From Lepus europaeus (taxonomy: Eukaryota; Chordata; Mammalia; Lagomorpha; Leporidae): a stretch of 64,000 nt of DNA. The stretch is from contig NC_084831.1 in the NCBI RefSeq assembly GCF_033115175.1, forward strand, positions 43,370,002 through 43,434,001, read 5' to 3'. The notes below the pieces were generated by a model. It saw only the letters and a list, made by a program, of their open reading frames with translations, searched no databases and had not been told where the DNA came from. The position numbers were made by a program, and so were the translations under genes. Shown one piece after another: positions 35,159-44,689 of this stretch (the first letter of the stretch is position 1; the number at the start of each line of letters is the position of its first letter).

Positions 35159-36420
35159 AGGAAGGAAACCTCACAGCAAAAGATCACAGGAAGCTCAATT
35201 TCTCTTTGACATAGAATTAAACTCTGATGCTCTGTTAAAGCAATGTGTTAAAGTAATCTATTATGTTCTCTTGATGTCTGTTAAATTCTAATTGTTCAAA
35301 AACAGCTGAATTTTTATTAAGAGCTATGGGTTATTTAAATATGTGCTTTTTTCAAAAATTTGAATATCTGCTGCTCATAAAACTAAAGCGTTGTTGGTTC
35401 TGTGTTTAGCTGTCCTCCTATAGGTTCCTATGGACTTTTTCCAGCCACTTTTATTGTATTCAGTACTTTGGGATGGCTCTGTAAACAGATGAAGCCAATA
35501 ATGTATTAACAGTACCAACTGAGAGAAAGTATGGTTAACTGAGGTTACTAAAAACAAAAAGCAATCCAAATCAATTGGCAATCTACAAAAAGAGTTAAAG
35601 ATTTTAAAAGCTATTATTAAAATTGCTGTATTGGTCTATTATGCTATATTATATGTGTGTACATATTGTATGTCCACATGGGGAAATTTTATTAAGAGTT
35701 TTATTTTAAATGGCTTATAGATAAGATTGTCCATAAATTTAAGCTGCTAAAATCAATCAAAGATACATTTTAATTTGTGTGACCTGAATCTGTGTATCAT
35801 ATGTTTTAGACTTGTTGGTAGAAAGAAACTAAAAACATTTTAGATGGTTGTGCTTAAGTTTACTGGCTAAACAAACTACACCATGTTAGATATTTAAGAG
35901 GTGTTTTCAAATACATGATTCTTAAAATTTCTAGAAGGCATTGGACCTTCTGGTAAATGTTTTCTTAAGTTGTTATCTAATGGTTGAAATGGTTTGCTAA
36001 GTATTCATGTGATATTGCTATTGTCAGCAAGCGATCTAGGACTTGCTCCCTCATTTCTCTATTCTAAGCCCAACTTGTTCTTTCATTTCTCTATTCTCTT
36101 CAAGGTAGGAAACTAATTCTATTATGAAGGAATCTGTAGGATGCACAATTTAATCTTTAGACCTTATAAAAGAGATGGCTAACATTTTTCTGCAATAGCA
36201 TAGCCAAAATAAGAACTCAAATAATAATCTCATAGCTAGATTCACTTCGCCATCAGCCAAGTATACAGTAAGTAGAAAAAACCTCCCTTTCAGACCAAAG
36301 GGAAAGAAAGTTTTAAAGTGAGAATATAATTTTCCTCATGGGCATTGTCTACCTTAGAAAAACTACTACAGAACATGCCTGTGACTATAGACTTGTAGTT
36401 CAGGCCACCGAAGATTAGAG
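35159..36420 (+). other. AT-rich segment of unknown origin replacing ORF2
   Basis: The sequence directly after ORF1 is AT-rich, with stops in all frames and no endonuclease or reverse-transcriptase motif. A short imperfect repeat 'TTTCATTTCTCTATTC' occurs near 36050 and 36080. It is internal to the TSD-bounded insertion, so it was part of the source element and did not arrive later. I do not recognise its family. Confidence 0.6.
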
Positions 36421-37075
36421 ATGGGACACGGGCACTCCCTTGACTTGCATCCTCTGGTCTGCTTTAACACAAACCAGGAGGAAAAGAAAGCTCGGCATCA
36501 GAAGCAATGGGTGGCAGGCCTATTAATGGCTGATCTGTACAGTGATCTGCCCTCAAGGAGACCCAACAGGCCAGTCCACTGCAGTGGCTTTCAATGTGGT
36601 AAGCCTGGGCTTCAGCAGAAGTCAGCTTGTGAAGAGCCCTGGCAGCTCTGCCAAGAGTTGGATCACTGGAAATGGACCTGCCCTGGAGTCGAAGGATGCC
36701 CAGGTCAGAGCCACAGATCTTATTGGCTCTAAGCTGAAAAGCCCTTCACTCAGCCCAACTTCCAAAGTGACCACTGCAGCTGAGGGGATGGTCAAGTAGG
36801 GTCAGCAACATTGCAGGCAGAACTGTAAATTTCTTGTTAGAGATGCCCCCTGCCTTTACCTGGCCAGCTCTCCTCCCAGGCCAGCCAAGTAATGAAAGTC
36901 AACAGAGTGCCTTCCCCTAGGAGGTTCACACCTCCCTTAGGATATACCCCATGTGAAGAGATAGATAGGTCTGGGCCTCTGAATTTACAAGGCCTAAAGC
37001 CCACCAGATTATTATCAAGCCCCTTCTATCAGGTTCTATTTGCCTCTCAATCAGAAAACTTAATTGTAGCTTAGA
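36421..37075 (+). pseudogene. Decayed endogenous-retrovirus gag nucleocapsid/protease-like relic
   Basis: A 103-codon open stretch from 36421 holds a run of Cys/His residues with retroviral nucleocapsid character: a C-x3-C-G-K-P-G start, then a second knuckle with C-x4-D-H-W-K-x2-C-P, followed by a GCPGQS-type segment. After stops and a frame change, about 36807-36840 reads NIAGRTVNFLL, resembling the strand before the retroviral aspartic protease active site, but the catalytic Asp-Thr-Gly does not follow. This order (knuckles, then protease) is that of a gamma-type (class I) retrovirus. It is multiply broken and has no flanking LTR inside the element. The assignment is by motif reading only. 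Confidence 0.55.
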
Positions 37076-37770
37076 CAGCACCTTTCTTAGCTCCTCTAAT
37101 AATGACTCTGTCCTTTGTTCTAGGCCCTGTCTAGTGCACTTGGGTCTCATTCCTTTGTAATCATAACCTCTACTCTACCACCAATGGCTCTACTCCCAAC
37201 CTGTGTGTACTGATGGTCCTCTTCCCCACTTAATGCTGTATAATTGTTCAAACCTGGTAAATGCCACTCTTAGGATCATTGGTTACTATCCTCACTCTGT
37301 CTTTTATGACCTTGTCTAAATATGATCAGAGTCGGTGAACTTGGAAGGCTTCCATAGCCTTGGCAACTCATGACGACAGCCTAGGATGGTTACTGGCGCC
37401 ATAAACTAGAGTGTCAATTTGTTGGGTCAACAACAGGAGCCACTGTGCACTTGCTCCTCATGTGGGATCTCTGTCCTTAATGTGCTGTACATTGTGATTT
37501 AATGCTATAACTAGTACTCAAACAGTATGTTTCACTTTGTGTTTCTATGTGGGTGCAAACTGTTGAAATCTTTATACTAAATTGATCTTCTGTATATAAA
37601 GAGAATTGAAAATGAATCTTGATGCAAATGGAAGGGGAGAGGGAGCGGGAGGGGGGAGGGTTGCGGGTGGGAGGGAAGTTATTGGGGGGGGGAAGCCATT
37701 GTAATCCATAAGCTGTACACTGGAAATTTATATTCATTAAATAAAAGTTAAAAAAAAAAGAAAAAAAAAA
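37076..37770 (+). other. LINE-1 3' UTR with G-rich tract and poly(A)
   Basis: From about 37180 the sequence resembles L1 3' UTRs of many placentals (TGTACTGATGGTCCTC, later GTTGAAATCTTTATACTAAA). The purine/G-rich tract is at 37632-37693, followed by TTCATTAAATAAAAGTT and an A-run to 37770. On the RAB3B sense strand this is antisense. Confidence 0.85.
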
Positions 37771-37786
37771 TAAAGGATAGAGCCTC
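37771..37786 (+). repeat. 3' target-site duplication of the LINE-1 derivative
   Basis: Exact copy of 33188-33203. The MaLR-like LTR continues directly after it. Confidence 0.95.
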
Positions 37787-37825
37787 AGGTATTTCATTAT
37801 ACCAATAGAAAACAATTAATATGGC
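37787..37825 (+). mobile_element. MaLR-type LTR, right part
   Basis: CAGGTATTTCATTATACCAATAGAAAACA-like end of the LTR split by the LINE-1 derivative. Confidence 0.6.
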
Positions 37826-37879
37826 AGCTGTGGGCAAAAGAAAGCAAGAGATAAGCCTGGCCTGACCAACACTAGAGTT

Positions 37880-38026
37880 ATGGGTCTGGCTTGCCCAGCC
37901 TCTCTGATTCTGCAGAACAGCCATGGCACAGATATTCCACCTGCCTGTCTTCATGAGGACGGGAGCCGTATCTGATTAGCCTGGGTTTTCATGCACACAG
38001 CAGAGACTGGCACATGTTACTTTGCT
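37880..38026 (+). mobile_element. L2 3' end
   Basis: TGTCTTCATGAGGACGGGAGC and GAGACTGGCACATGTTACTTTGCTGAATGAA fit the L2 3' end, running into the (GAAT)10 tract. Confidence 0.6.
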
Positions 38027-38066
38027 GAATGAATGAATGAATGAATGAATGAATGAATGAATGAAT
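38027..38066 (+). repeat. (GAAT)10 microsatellite beside exon 3 donor
   Basis: Ten perfect GAAT units. On the RAB3B strand this is (ATTC)10 starting at intron position +8. It continues an L2 3' end, whose natural tail is TGAA-rich. Confidence 0.97.
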
Positions 38067-38073
38067 CTCATAC

Positions 38074-38192
38074 CAATCTTGGACAGCATTGAAAGACTCC
38101 TCGTTGGTGATATCGTACATCAGAATGAAGCCCATGGCCCCACGGTAATAGGCCGTCGTGATGGTCCGGTACCGCTCCTGCCCAGCAGTGTC
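38074..38192 (-). CDS. RAB3B: RAB3B coding exon 3 (residues 77-116)
   Basis: This 119-bp exon opens with DTAGQE (residues 77-82), the G3/switch II motif whose Gln81 takes part in GTP hydrolysis, and continues through the switch II and alpha-3 region to residue 116. The acceptor CCCCAG ends at 38193 and the exon begins in phase 0 with GAC. The donor is TTG|GTATGAG at 38074|38073 and splits the Trp116 codon as TG|G. A perfect (GAAT)10 tract on the plus strand begins 8 bases into the intron. The preceding coding exon (residues 1-76, P-loop GNSSVGKT and switch I) is not found between here and 64000, so the gene runs off the right edge. Confidence 0.97.
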
Positions 38193-38439
38193 CTGGGGAG
38201 GGAAAAGAAAGAAGAGTCAGCCTCCTAGAAAGTCTGCTTTGGTTCCTAAAGAGTCCCCAAGACAGTTAACAAATGCTCCAGGTGTATTTAAGGACCATTT
38301 ATTTTGTGTCTTCACAAAATAAATGTTTGGTTACTAGAATAAAATGATTCTCAAAACTTCATTGAAATTAATGTGAAAATTCTAATATAAAAATCAATAT
38401 GAAGCATGAACAAGTCAAAGAAGAAGTGTATATGGATAA

Positions 38440-38667
38440 TTACTATATTTAAAAGTTTTAACTTTGTATTTGATAATAATTCCCATTACAGATGAAGATG
38501 CAGTGAAACATACACCTTACAACTTGTTTGTGGGTATGGAACGTGTTTCAACCTTCTGGAAATCAATTTGAAAACATTAAGAGCATTAAAATGTCATACC
38601 CTTGGACCCAAAAATATTCCTGCTAAAATTTTTTCCCACAGATATAGAAAATTGAATGTTTATGTAT
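38440..38667 (+). mobile_element. Ancient L1M 3' region, part 1
   Basis: TTTCAACCTTCTGGAAATCAATTTG and ACCCTTGGACCCAAAAATATTCC are typical of L1M 3' ORF2 ends. Continues at 39043-39330 past a SINE. Confidence 0.65.
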
Positions 38668-38923
38668 AGGGGCCAGCACTGTGGAGCACCAGGTTAAAGC
38701 CCCATCCTGCAGCACCGGCATCCAATATGGGCACCGGTTTGTGTCCCAGCTGCTCCACTTCCAATCCAGCTTTCTGCTATGGCCTGGGGAAGCAGAAGAT
38801 GGCCCAAGTCCTTGGGTCCCTGCACCTGCATGGGAGACCCAGAAGAAGCTCCTGGCTCCTGGCTTTGGATCAGCTCTACTCTGGCCCCTGCAGTCATTTG
38901 GGGAGTGAACCAGTGGATGGAAG

Positions 38924-38969
<46 letters not shown>

Positions 38970-39029
38970 GTCTCTCTGTCTCTACCTCTCTCTGCATCTC
39001 TTTCAAATAAATAAAATAAATCTTTAAAA
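38668..39029 (+). mobile_element. CSINE form A
   Basis: TSD AATGTTTATGTAT at 38655-38667 and 39030-39042. (TC)n 38926-38962. Confidence 0.95.
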
Positions 39030-39042
39030 AATGTTTATGTAT

Positions 39043-39330
39043 GAAAATGCTATAGCTTTATTTAGATAGTGAATAATAAGTATTAAAAACTTATATATTC
39101 AATAAGAGGAGAAAGGTTAAAATGTAAAAATTGTATATAAGCTTATGTATGTAAGATTATGTAATGACATAGGACAATGCTTATATATATGATATAATGT
39201 ATATGTGCGGAGAAAAAAATTGGAAACAAATACATTCATAGAAATTACCTCTGGATGAGATTCAAGAATTACTAGTATTTCTATTTTCTTAATGTATTTT
39301 TATTTTCTCTACAATGATCAGGTGTTACTC
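39043..39330 (+). mobile_element. Ancient L1M 3' end, part 2
   Basis: GAAATTACCTCTGGATGAGATTC then TATTTTCTCTACAATGATCAGG is the L1M terminus; a remnant follows the next SINE. Confidence 0.7.
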
Positions 39331-39676
39331 TTTTTTTAAGATTTATTTTATTTATTTAATAGGCAGAGTTACAGAGAGAAAGAGAAGGAGAAATGGGGTG
39401 GGGGTGGGGAGATACTTTCCATCTGCTGATTCATTCCCCAAATGGCCTTAACAACTGGGGCTGGGCCAGGCAAAAGCCAGAAACCAGGAGCCAGGAGCTT
39501 CTTCCGGACCTCCCATATGGGTGCAGGGGCTCAAGCACTTGGGCAGTCTTTCCTTGCTTTCCCAAGTGTATTAGCAAGGAGCTGGATCAGAAGTGGAGCA
39601 GCCAGGACACAAACATCCCATAGGGGATGCTGGAGCAGCAGTGGGGAGCTTAACTTTCTATGCAAAGCACCAGCCC
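39331..39676 (-). mobile_element. CSINE form A
   Basis: TTTAAGATTTATTTTATTTATTTAATAGG at left; head GCAAAGCACCAGCCC. Confidence 0.9.
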
Positions 39677-39729
39677 TTGTTATTACTCGTATATAAGGAG
39701 AAATAAACATTTTTTAAAAAGAGACAATA

Positions 39730-40058
39730 AAAAAGATTTATTTATTTATTTATTTGAAAGGCAGAGTTACAGAGAGACAGAGGCAGAGATAGAGAGAGAG
39801 GTCTTCCATCTACTGGTTCACTCCCCAACTGTCTGCAATGGCTGAAGCTGGGAAATCTGAAGCCAGGATCCAGGAGTCTCCTCTAGGTCTCCCAGGTGGT
39901 GCACAGGCCCAAGGACTTGAGCCATCTTCCACTACTTTCCCAGGCCATAGCAGAGAGCTGGATTGGAAGTGGAGCAGCCAGGACTCAAACCGGCACCCAG
40001 AAGGGATGCCAGCACTGCAGGTGATGACTTTACCTGCTACACCACAGCGCCAACCCCA
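39730..40058 (-). mobile_element. CSINE form A
   Basis: AAGATTTATTTATTTATTTATTTG to CACAGCGCCAACCCC. Confidence 0.93.
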
Positions 40059-40264
40059 TGGGACAATTCTTGATCTTAAACATCTCATAGTTTGGTTGGA
40101 AAGACAAACATGTACAGGGGCAAGCAAACAGAAAAATGTCAGCAAAGTATTACTGGAGCACATGGGATGCTTCATAGGTGTTCACAATGTCCTCATGCGG
40201 GGACCAGCCAGTCTTTCCTGCACCATTTCAAAATGTGTAATGCTTAAGTATGTGCAAAAAATGT

Positions 40265-40470
40265 TCTTGATATTATTTCATTTAAATTGTATAAAACCCC
40301 TGTAAGTCAGATGTCAGTAATATTTAAATTTTATAGTTGAAAGTATAAAAAGTGCAGAGAGGATATGTGACTATTGCAAGATCACAAAGCTGCTAACAAA
40401 AGAACTTAAATCCAAGGCTTTTAATTCCAAGTTCAATGAACATAATCACTATGCCTCAATCAATGACTGG
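40265..40470 (-). mobile_element. MIR
   Basis: GCAAGATCACAAAGCTGCTAAC and AATCACTATGCCTCAATC; inverted MIR, diverged. Confidence 0.55.
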
Positions 40471-40554
40471 TTTATCCACAAGCATTTAGTAAACGGCATC
40501 TATAATAATAAAAATAAACAATGAGAACAACAGTAGTTGCAGAGTGCCTATTTG

Positions 40555-40700
40555 TAAAAACTTTGCACCTGTTAACCAGAAATTAGAGGAAATCCTGTGG
40601 AGAGTATGCTGTTACTCTTACTTTATAGGCAAGAAAACTGAGGGCCAGAGACATTGTTCAGTTAGTGTCAGAACTGGGATTCAAATCAAATTTTTCTGAT
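40555..40700 (-). mobile_element. MIR, truncated by SINE
   Basis: GGCAAGAAAACTGAGGGCCAGAG and CAGAACTGGGATTCAAATC. Confidence 0.7.
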
Positions 40701-41056
40701 TTTTTTTAAAAGATTTATTTTAAAGGCAGTTACAGAGAGAAAGGGAGAGACACACACACACATACACACAAGCACAGAGAGAAAGAGAGAGAAAGAGAAT
40801 CTTCTAACTGCTGGTTCACTCCCCAAATAGTCTCAATGGCAGGAGCTAGGCCAACCCAAAGACAGGAGCCAGGAGCTTCTACTGGGTCTCCCACATAGGT
40901 GCAGGGGCCCAAGCACTTGAATCATTTTCTACTGCTTTCCCAGACACATTAGCAGAGATTTGGATCAGTAGAGCAGCTGGGACTTGGATTGGCACCCATA
41001 TGAGATGCTGACATCCCAGGTGGCGGCTTAACCTGCTATGCCACAACGCTGGCCCC
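40701..41056 (-). mobile_element. CSINE form A
   Basis: AAGATTTATTTTAAAGGCAG, an (AC)n run 40751-40772, head CACAACGCTGGCCCC. Inserted in a MIR (TCTGATT / TCTGACT). Confidence 0.92.
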
Positions 41057-41321
41057 TGTCTGACTCTTATATACAATATAATACACTGCTTCAGCCACAA
41101 ACCTTGCTTTGTGTGGTATAGAAATGGGACAAGCACCATGCCTAATCTCAGAAAGCCACAGCAGAGTTGTAGAAATGGCTAAGCCATACGAGCAAACAGG
41201 TAAGCGCACCATGAGGCAGTATGTCATCAGCATCAGATAAGCAGTATAGAAAACATGTGTCACGCACGCTCATGGTAGTTTGGGATAGTTAATGGAAGAT
41301 GTCAAAGCACAGATAGTGAGT

Positions 41322-41483
41322 GTATCAGTTAGGAAACTCTGGATTCTTCAGTAACAAGCAATCCCAAAATCTCAACAGCTTAAACAAGGTTTTATTTTTC
41401 ATTATTGCTCCATATCTATTAAGGGTTGTCTTCGTGCTCTGCTTTTTGTCTTCATTATTCCAGAGTAAATACTGACAAAGCAT
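41322..41483 (+). mobile_element. Ancient interspersed repeat, left part
   Basis: CAGTAACAAGCAATCCCAAAATCTCAACAGCTTAAACAAGG resembles an old MER-type element that resumes after the SINE (GTTTCATTGGTCAAAGC, about 41837-42010). Family uncertain. Confidence 0.4.
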
Positions 41484-41824
41484 GGGGCCGGTGCTGTGGC
41501 GTAGTAGGTGAAGCCGCTGCCTGCAGTGCCAGCATCCAATATGGATGCTGGTTCGAGTCTTGGCTGCTCTACTTCCAGTTCAGTTCTCTGCTTGTGGCCT
41601 GGGAAAGCAGCAGAAGATGGCCCAAGACCTTGGGCCCCTACACCCACGTGGGAGACCCAGAAGAAGCTCTTGACTCCTGGCTTTGGATTGGCCCAGCTCC
41701 AGCAGCCATTTGGGGAGTAAACCAGCGGATGGAAGACCTTTCTCTCTCTCTCTCTCTGCCTCTGCCTCTCTGCAACTCTTTCAAATAAATAAATAAATCT
41801 TAAAAAAAAAAAAAAAAAAAAAAG
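41484..41824 (+). mobile_element. CSINE form A
   Basis: TSD ACTGACAAAGCA (41471-41482) versus ACTGCCAAAGCA (41825-41836). Long A tail. Confidence 0.94.
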
Positions 41825-42022
41825 ACTGCCAAAGCAGTTACTAGTGGAAAGGTATGAGTCATACACTGGCTCTTAAAACTTCCATGTTTCTAGTTTCATT
41901 GGTCAAAGCTAGTCCAATGCCCACAGCCAGCTTCCAAGGGGGTAGGAAAGTATAATCCTATACATGCCCAGGAGGAGAATCAGAAATAGGTGGGAGACAC
42001 CACAGTGATTCCCACAGGAATC

Positions 42023-42166
42023 ATTTCCAATTTGCTGGGCATCAACTGGGTAACAGGTCCCTTCTGTCAAAGAGCTGGTGCACAAGGCCAGGTTCCAGGC
42101 AGACTGGACACTCTGGCAGAATAACAGGGCAGAACGTAGCAGGAGTGAGAAGGACAGAGACCTGAC
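42023..42166 (-). repeat. Inverted repeat arm 1, unknown family
   Basis: Its reverse complement matches 43584-43736 over about 145 bp at roughly 85-90% by eye, e.g. CCTGCTACGTTCTGCCCTG and CTGTTACCCAGTTGATGCCC. Confidence 0.85.
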
Positions 42167-42929
42167 GGCACCACTCCCAGGAACATCACCTGAAGATGTG
42201 CTTGTTTGATAATACAAGGAAGACAACGAGGACTTTTCTAGAGAAGAGTTTTCCAAGTAGAGAAGTGAAGAAAAGGTATTCTTGCAGAAATAAGACTTTT
42301 TACTAATGAGTATTCCACAGAACTTATGAAATAACAGGAAATGGATGGGCAATGAAGCGAGAAAGAGCCTCAAATGCTGCGGTGTGGGGTATGGGCTTTA
42401 TCTTTTGGGATCTGAGACTTTGAGTCAGGAGACTAACATCATTAGATGTGAATTTTAGAACAATCACTCCAGAAGTAGTGTGGAGAGTAAACTTGGAAGG
42501 AGAAGAGATGGAAGGCAGGAAGGGAGGCCAGCAGCAAATCTTTGCCCAAGCGCGATCCAATAAGGATTTGAACTAGACATGGGTGCAGTAGGAACAGATT
42601 CAAGATGTGAAATTATAGAACGAGGTGACAGAGTAGTTCAATGTGAAGAGATGAAAAATCAGCAATGATAATCATGTTTCTGCTAGGGCTCAGCTTCTCC
42701 ATACCTGCAGCAATGCAGTTCTGGCCTGGATTTGTACAACCTTACTCAGCAAAACAGAACCTGCATTTAATCTGTCCACCCTCCCTGAAGAACATGCACA
42801 TCACCGTCCCCCATTCATTGAGCAAAGTCTTTGAGCATCTTACTCTTCGTTTTCATCAGTTTATCAGAATATTCCTTCTGACCACATCTAGCAATAAAAT
42901 GTTCTATCAAGAACATTTTATCCAGCTCA

Positions 42930-42990
42930 TGAATGGGTGAGTCAAAGAATGAATGAGTTGATGGATGAGTGAGTGAATTAATGAGTAAGC
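42930..42990 (+). repeat. GAAT/GATG-rich simple repeat
   Basis: TGAATGGGTGAGTC, AATGAATGAGTTGATGG, AGTGAGTGAATTAATGAG. Confidence 0.7.
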
Positions 42991-43026
42991 ACTTGGCTCT
43001 AGGCACTATTAAGAAAAATATTTGCA

Positions 43027-43340
43027 GGGCCAGTGCTGTGGCATTGTGGGCTGGGCCTCTGCCTGTGGCATCCACATCCCATATGGGCGCCACTCCTCTT
43101 CCGATCCAGCTCTCTGCCATGGCCTGGGAAAGCAGTGGAAGATGGCCCAAGTGCTTGGGCCTCTGCACCCATGTGGGAGACCTGGAGAAAGCACCAGGCT
43201 CCTGACTTCAGATCAGCTCAGCTATGGCCATTATGGCCATTTAGAGAATGAACCAGTGGATGGAAGACCTTTCTCCCTGTCCCTTCCTTTCTCCATCTGT
43301 AACTCTACCTCTCAAATAAATAAATCTTTAAAAAAAAAAT
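43027..43340 (+). mobile_element. CSINE form A
   Basis: GGGCCAGTGCTGTGGCATTG head; lacks the ACCGGTTCGAG-type bases after GGGCGCC; tail AAATAAATAAATC. Confidence 0.92.
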
Positions 43341-43583
43341 TGCTGTCTGCCATAGCTACACAAAAGCTGTGAGTGTGTGTGTGTGCAACGTGCCTAAGAA
43401 ACAGTGCTGCAGAATTTGATCTGCTCTTTCTATGCCCACACCTCTACTTTCTGAGTTATCAGAGTAAACTTCACAGGAGAGACCTCCTAGACTCAGTTCC
43501 TAAATTCTGTCTAGTAAGATGTAGAATTAGACCACTCTTCTTGACGTAGAAGCTCAGGCAGGATTCTGAGCTCTTGCACCACT

Positions 43584-43736
43584 GTCAGGTCTCCGCCATT
43601 TTCACTCCTGCTACGTTCTGCCCTGCTGTTCTGCCAGAGTGTCCAGTCTCCCGTCTCTGCCTGGAACCTGGCCCTGTGTGCCAGCTCTCTGACGGAAGGG
43701 CCCTGTTACCCAGTTGATGCCCAACAAACTGGAAAT
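43584..43736 (+). repeat. Inverted repeat arm 2, unknown family
   Basis: Partner of 42023-42166, with an extra CTCCCGT after GTGTCCAGT. The arms are about 1.4 kb apart. Confidence 0.85.
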
Positions 43737-43866
43737 CATAGGATATAGTAATAAATGAGCTTGGACCTGGAGTCAGTTTCATCTCTGTATTCCTAGTGCC
43801 TTGGATGGGGCTATGCACACAATAGAGATTCAATAAAACACCATATAATGTTCAATAAAACACCAG

Positions 43867-43906
43867 TCTTTTTTTAAAAAAAATTATTTATTTGAAAGTC
43901 AGCGTT

Positions 43907-43946
<40 letters not shown>

Positions 43947-44211
43947 AGCAAGCGAGCAGTCTTCCATCTGCTTGTTCATTCCCCAATTGGCCCCAATGGC
44001 CAGAGTTATGCTGATCCAAAGCCAGGAGCCTCTTTCAGGTCTTCCCATGTGGGTACAGGGGCCCAAAGACTTGGGCCATCTTGTACTGTTTTCCCAGACC
44101 ATAGCAGAGAGCTGGATTAGAAGTGGAGCATCCAGGTCTCGAACCAGCACCCATAGTAGATGTTGGCACTGCAGGCAGCAGCTTTACCTGCTATGCCACA
44201 GCACCAGCCCC
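43867..44211 (-). mobile_element. CSINE form A with extra 3' bases
   Basis: (GA)n 43914-43941. The 3' flank CACCATATAAT (44211 on) matches 43840-43850, leaving 16 extra bases between tail and TSD. Confidence 0.92.
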
Positions 44212-44259
44212 ACCATATAATCTGATGAACCTGGTCTTTGTAGCTATCCTCCTGATGGT

Positions 44260-44527
44260 GAATCCCTATCCCTGTTCAGCCACTTACTATGTGACTATGG
44301 TAGGCAGCCTCTACAGTGGTTCCTGATGACCACTGTCTGTCTCCTTGTGTTCATGCTTTTGAGTGTTTTCTTCCTTCAGCGATTTACTCATCTGGGTCTT
44401 AGTTCCTTCATCTATAAAATGAGAATAACAAAAATACCCACCTCATAGCAAGTTTTGTGAGGAGTAAGAAAGCTATGTAAAATGGTAACAGTTCCTGGTG
44501 CATAGTAAAGCATCACTTATTGTCTTT
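44260..44527 (+). mobile_element. MIR
   Basis: GGTCTTAGTTCCTTCATCTATAAAATGAG and CACCTCATAGCAAGTTTTGTGAGG. Confidence 0.75.
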
Positions 44528-44689
44528 TACCTCCAGAGGCAGCCCTAGGAGCAGGCCAGCTTCCCAGGCTCTGCCCAGATAGAGTGACTGGGTCTTATGC
44601 TGTGTGTCACTTCCCTTTATAGTCAAACCTGCCCAGAGCCGCCTCCAGGAAGAGTCTCAATATGAGGCTTCCCTAGAACAGTGAGTGCA

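Larger units (their letters stand above)
33204..37770 (+). mobile_element. Complete ORF2-less LINE-1 derivative (half-L1-like composite)
   Basis: The 4567-bp unit lies between perfect 16-bp direct repeats and ends in A-rich sequence after AATAAAAGTT, so it arrived by one target-primed reverse transcription event. It contains in order an L1 5' UTR starting with the canonical GCAAGATGGCGGAATAGG (33212-33229), an intact ORF1 (34121-35158), about 1.26 kb of AT-rich sequence without ORF2 similarity, a decayed retroviral gag/protease-like segment (about 36421-37075), and an L1 3' UTR with its G-rich tract and poly(A). No part of the ORF2 endonuclease or reverse transcriptase is visible, so it must have moved in trans using another L1. 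ORF1-only half-L1 (HAL1) elements are known in mammals; whether this structure is a described rabbit family I cannot say. It sits antisense to RAB3B. Confidence 0.9.
30400..38073 (-). other. RAB3B: RAB3B intron 3, with nested LINE-1 derivative
   Basis: A 7.7-kb intron with GT at 38073-38072 and AG at 30401-30400. More than half is the 33204-37770 LINE-1 derivative, inserted antisense to RAB3B and inside an older MaLR-like LTR. The 31860-32845 stretch is unique-looking apart from a purine-rich tract. Confidence 0.92.

Noticed and set aside
36542..36799. Second-frame open reading frame overlapping the zinc-knuckle segment
   Set aside because: Part of the same decayed retroviral relic; frame changes and stops rule out a working gene.
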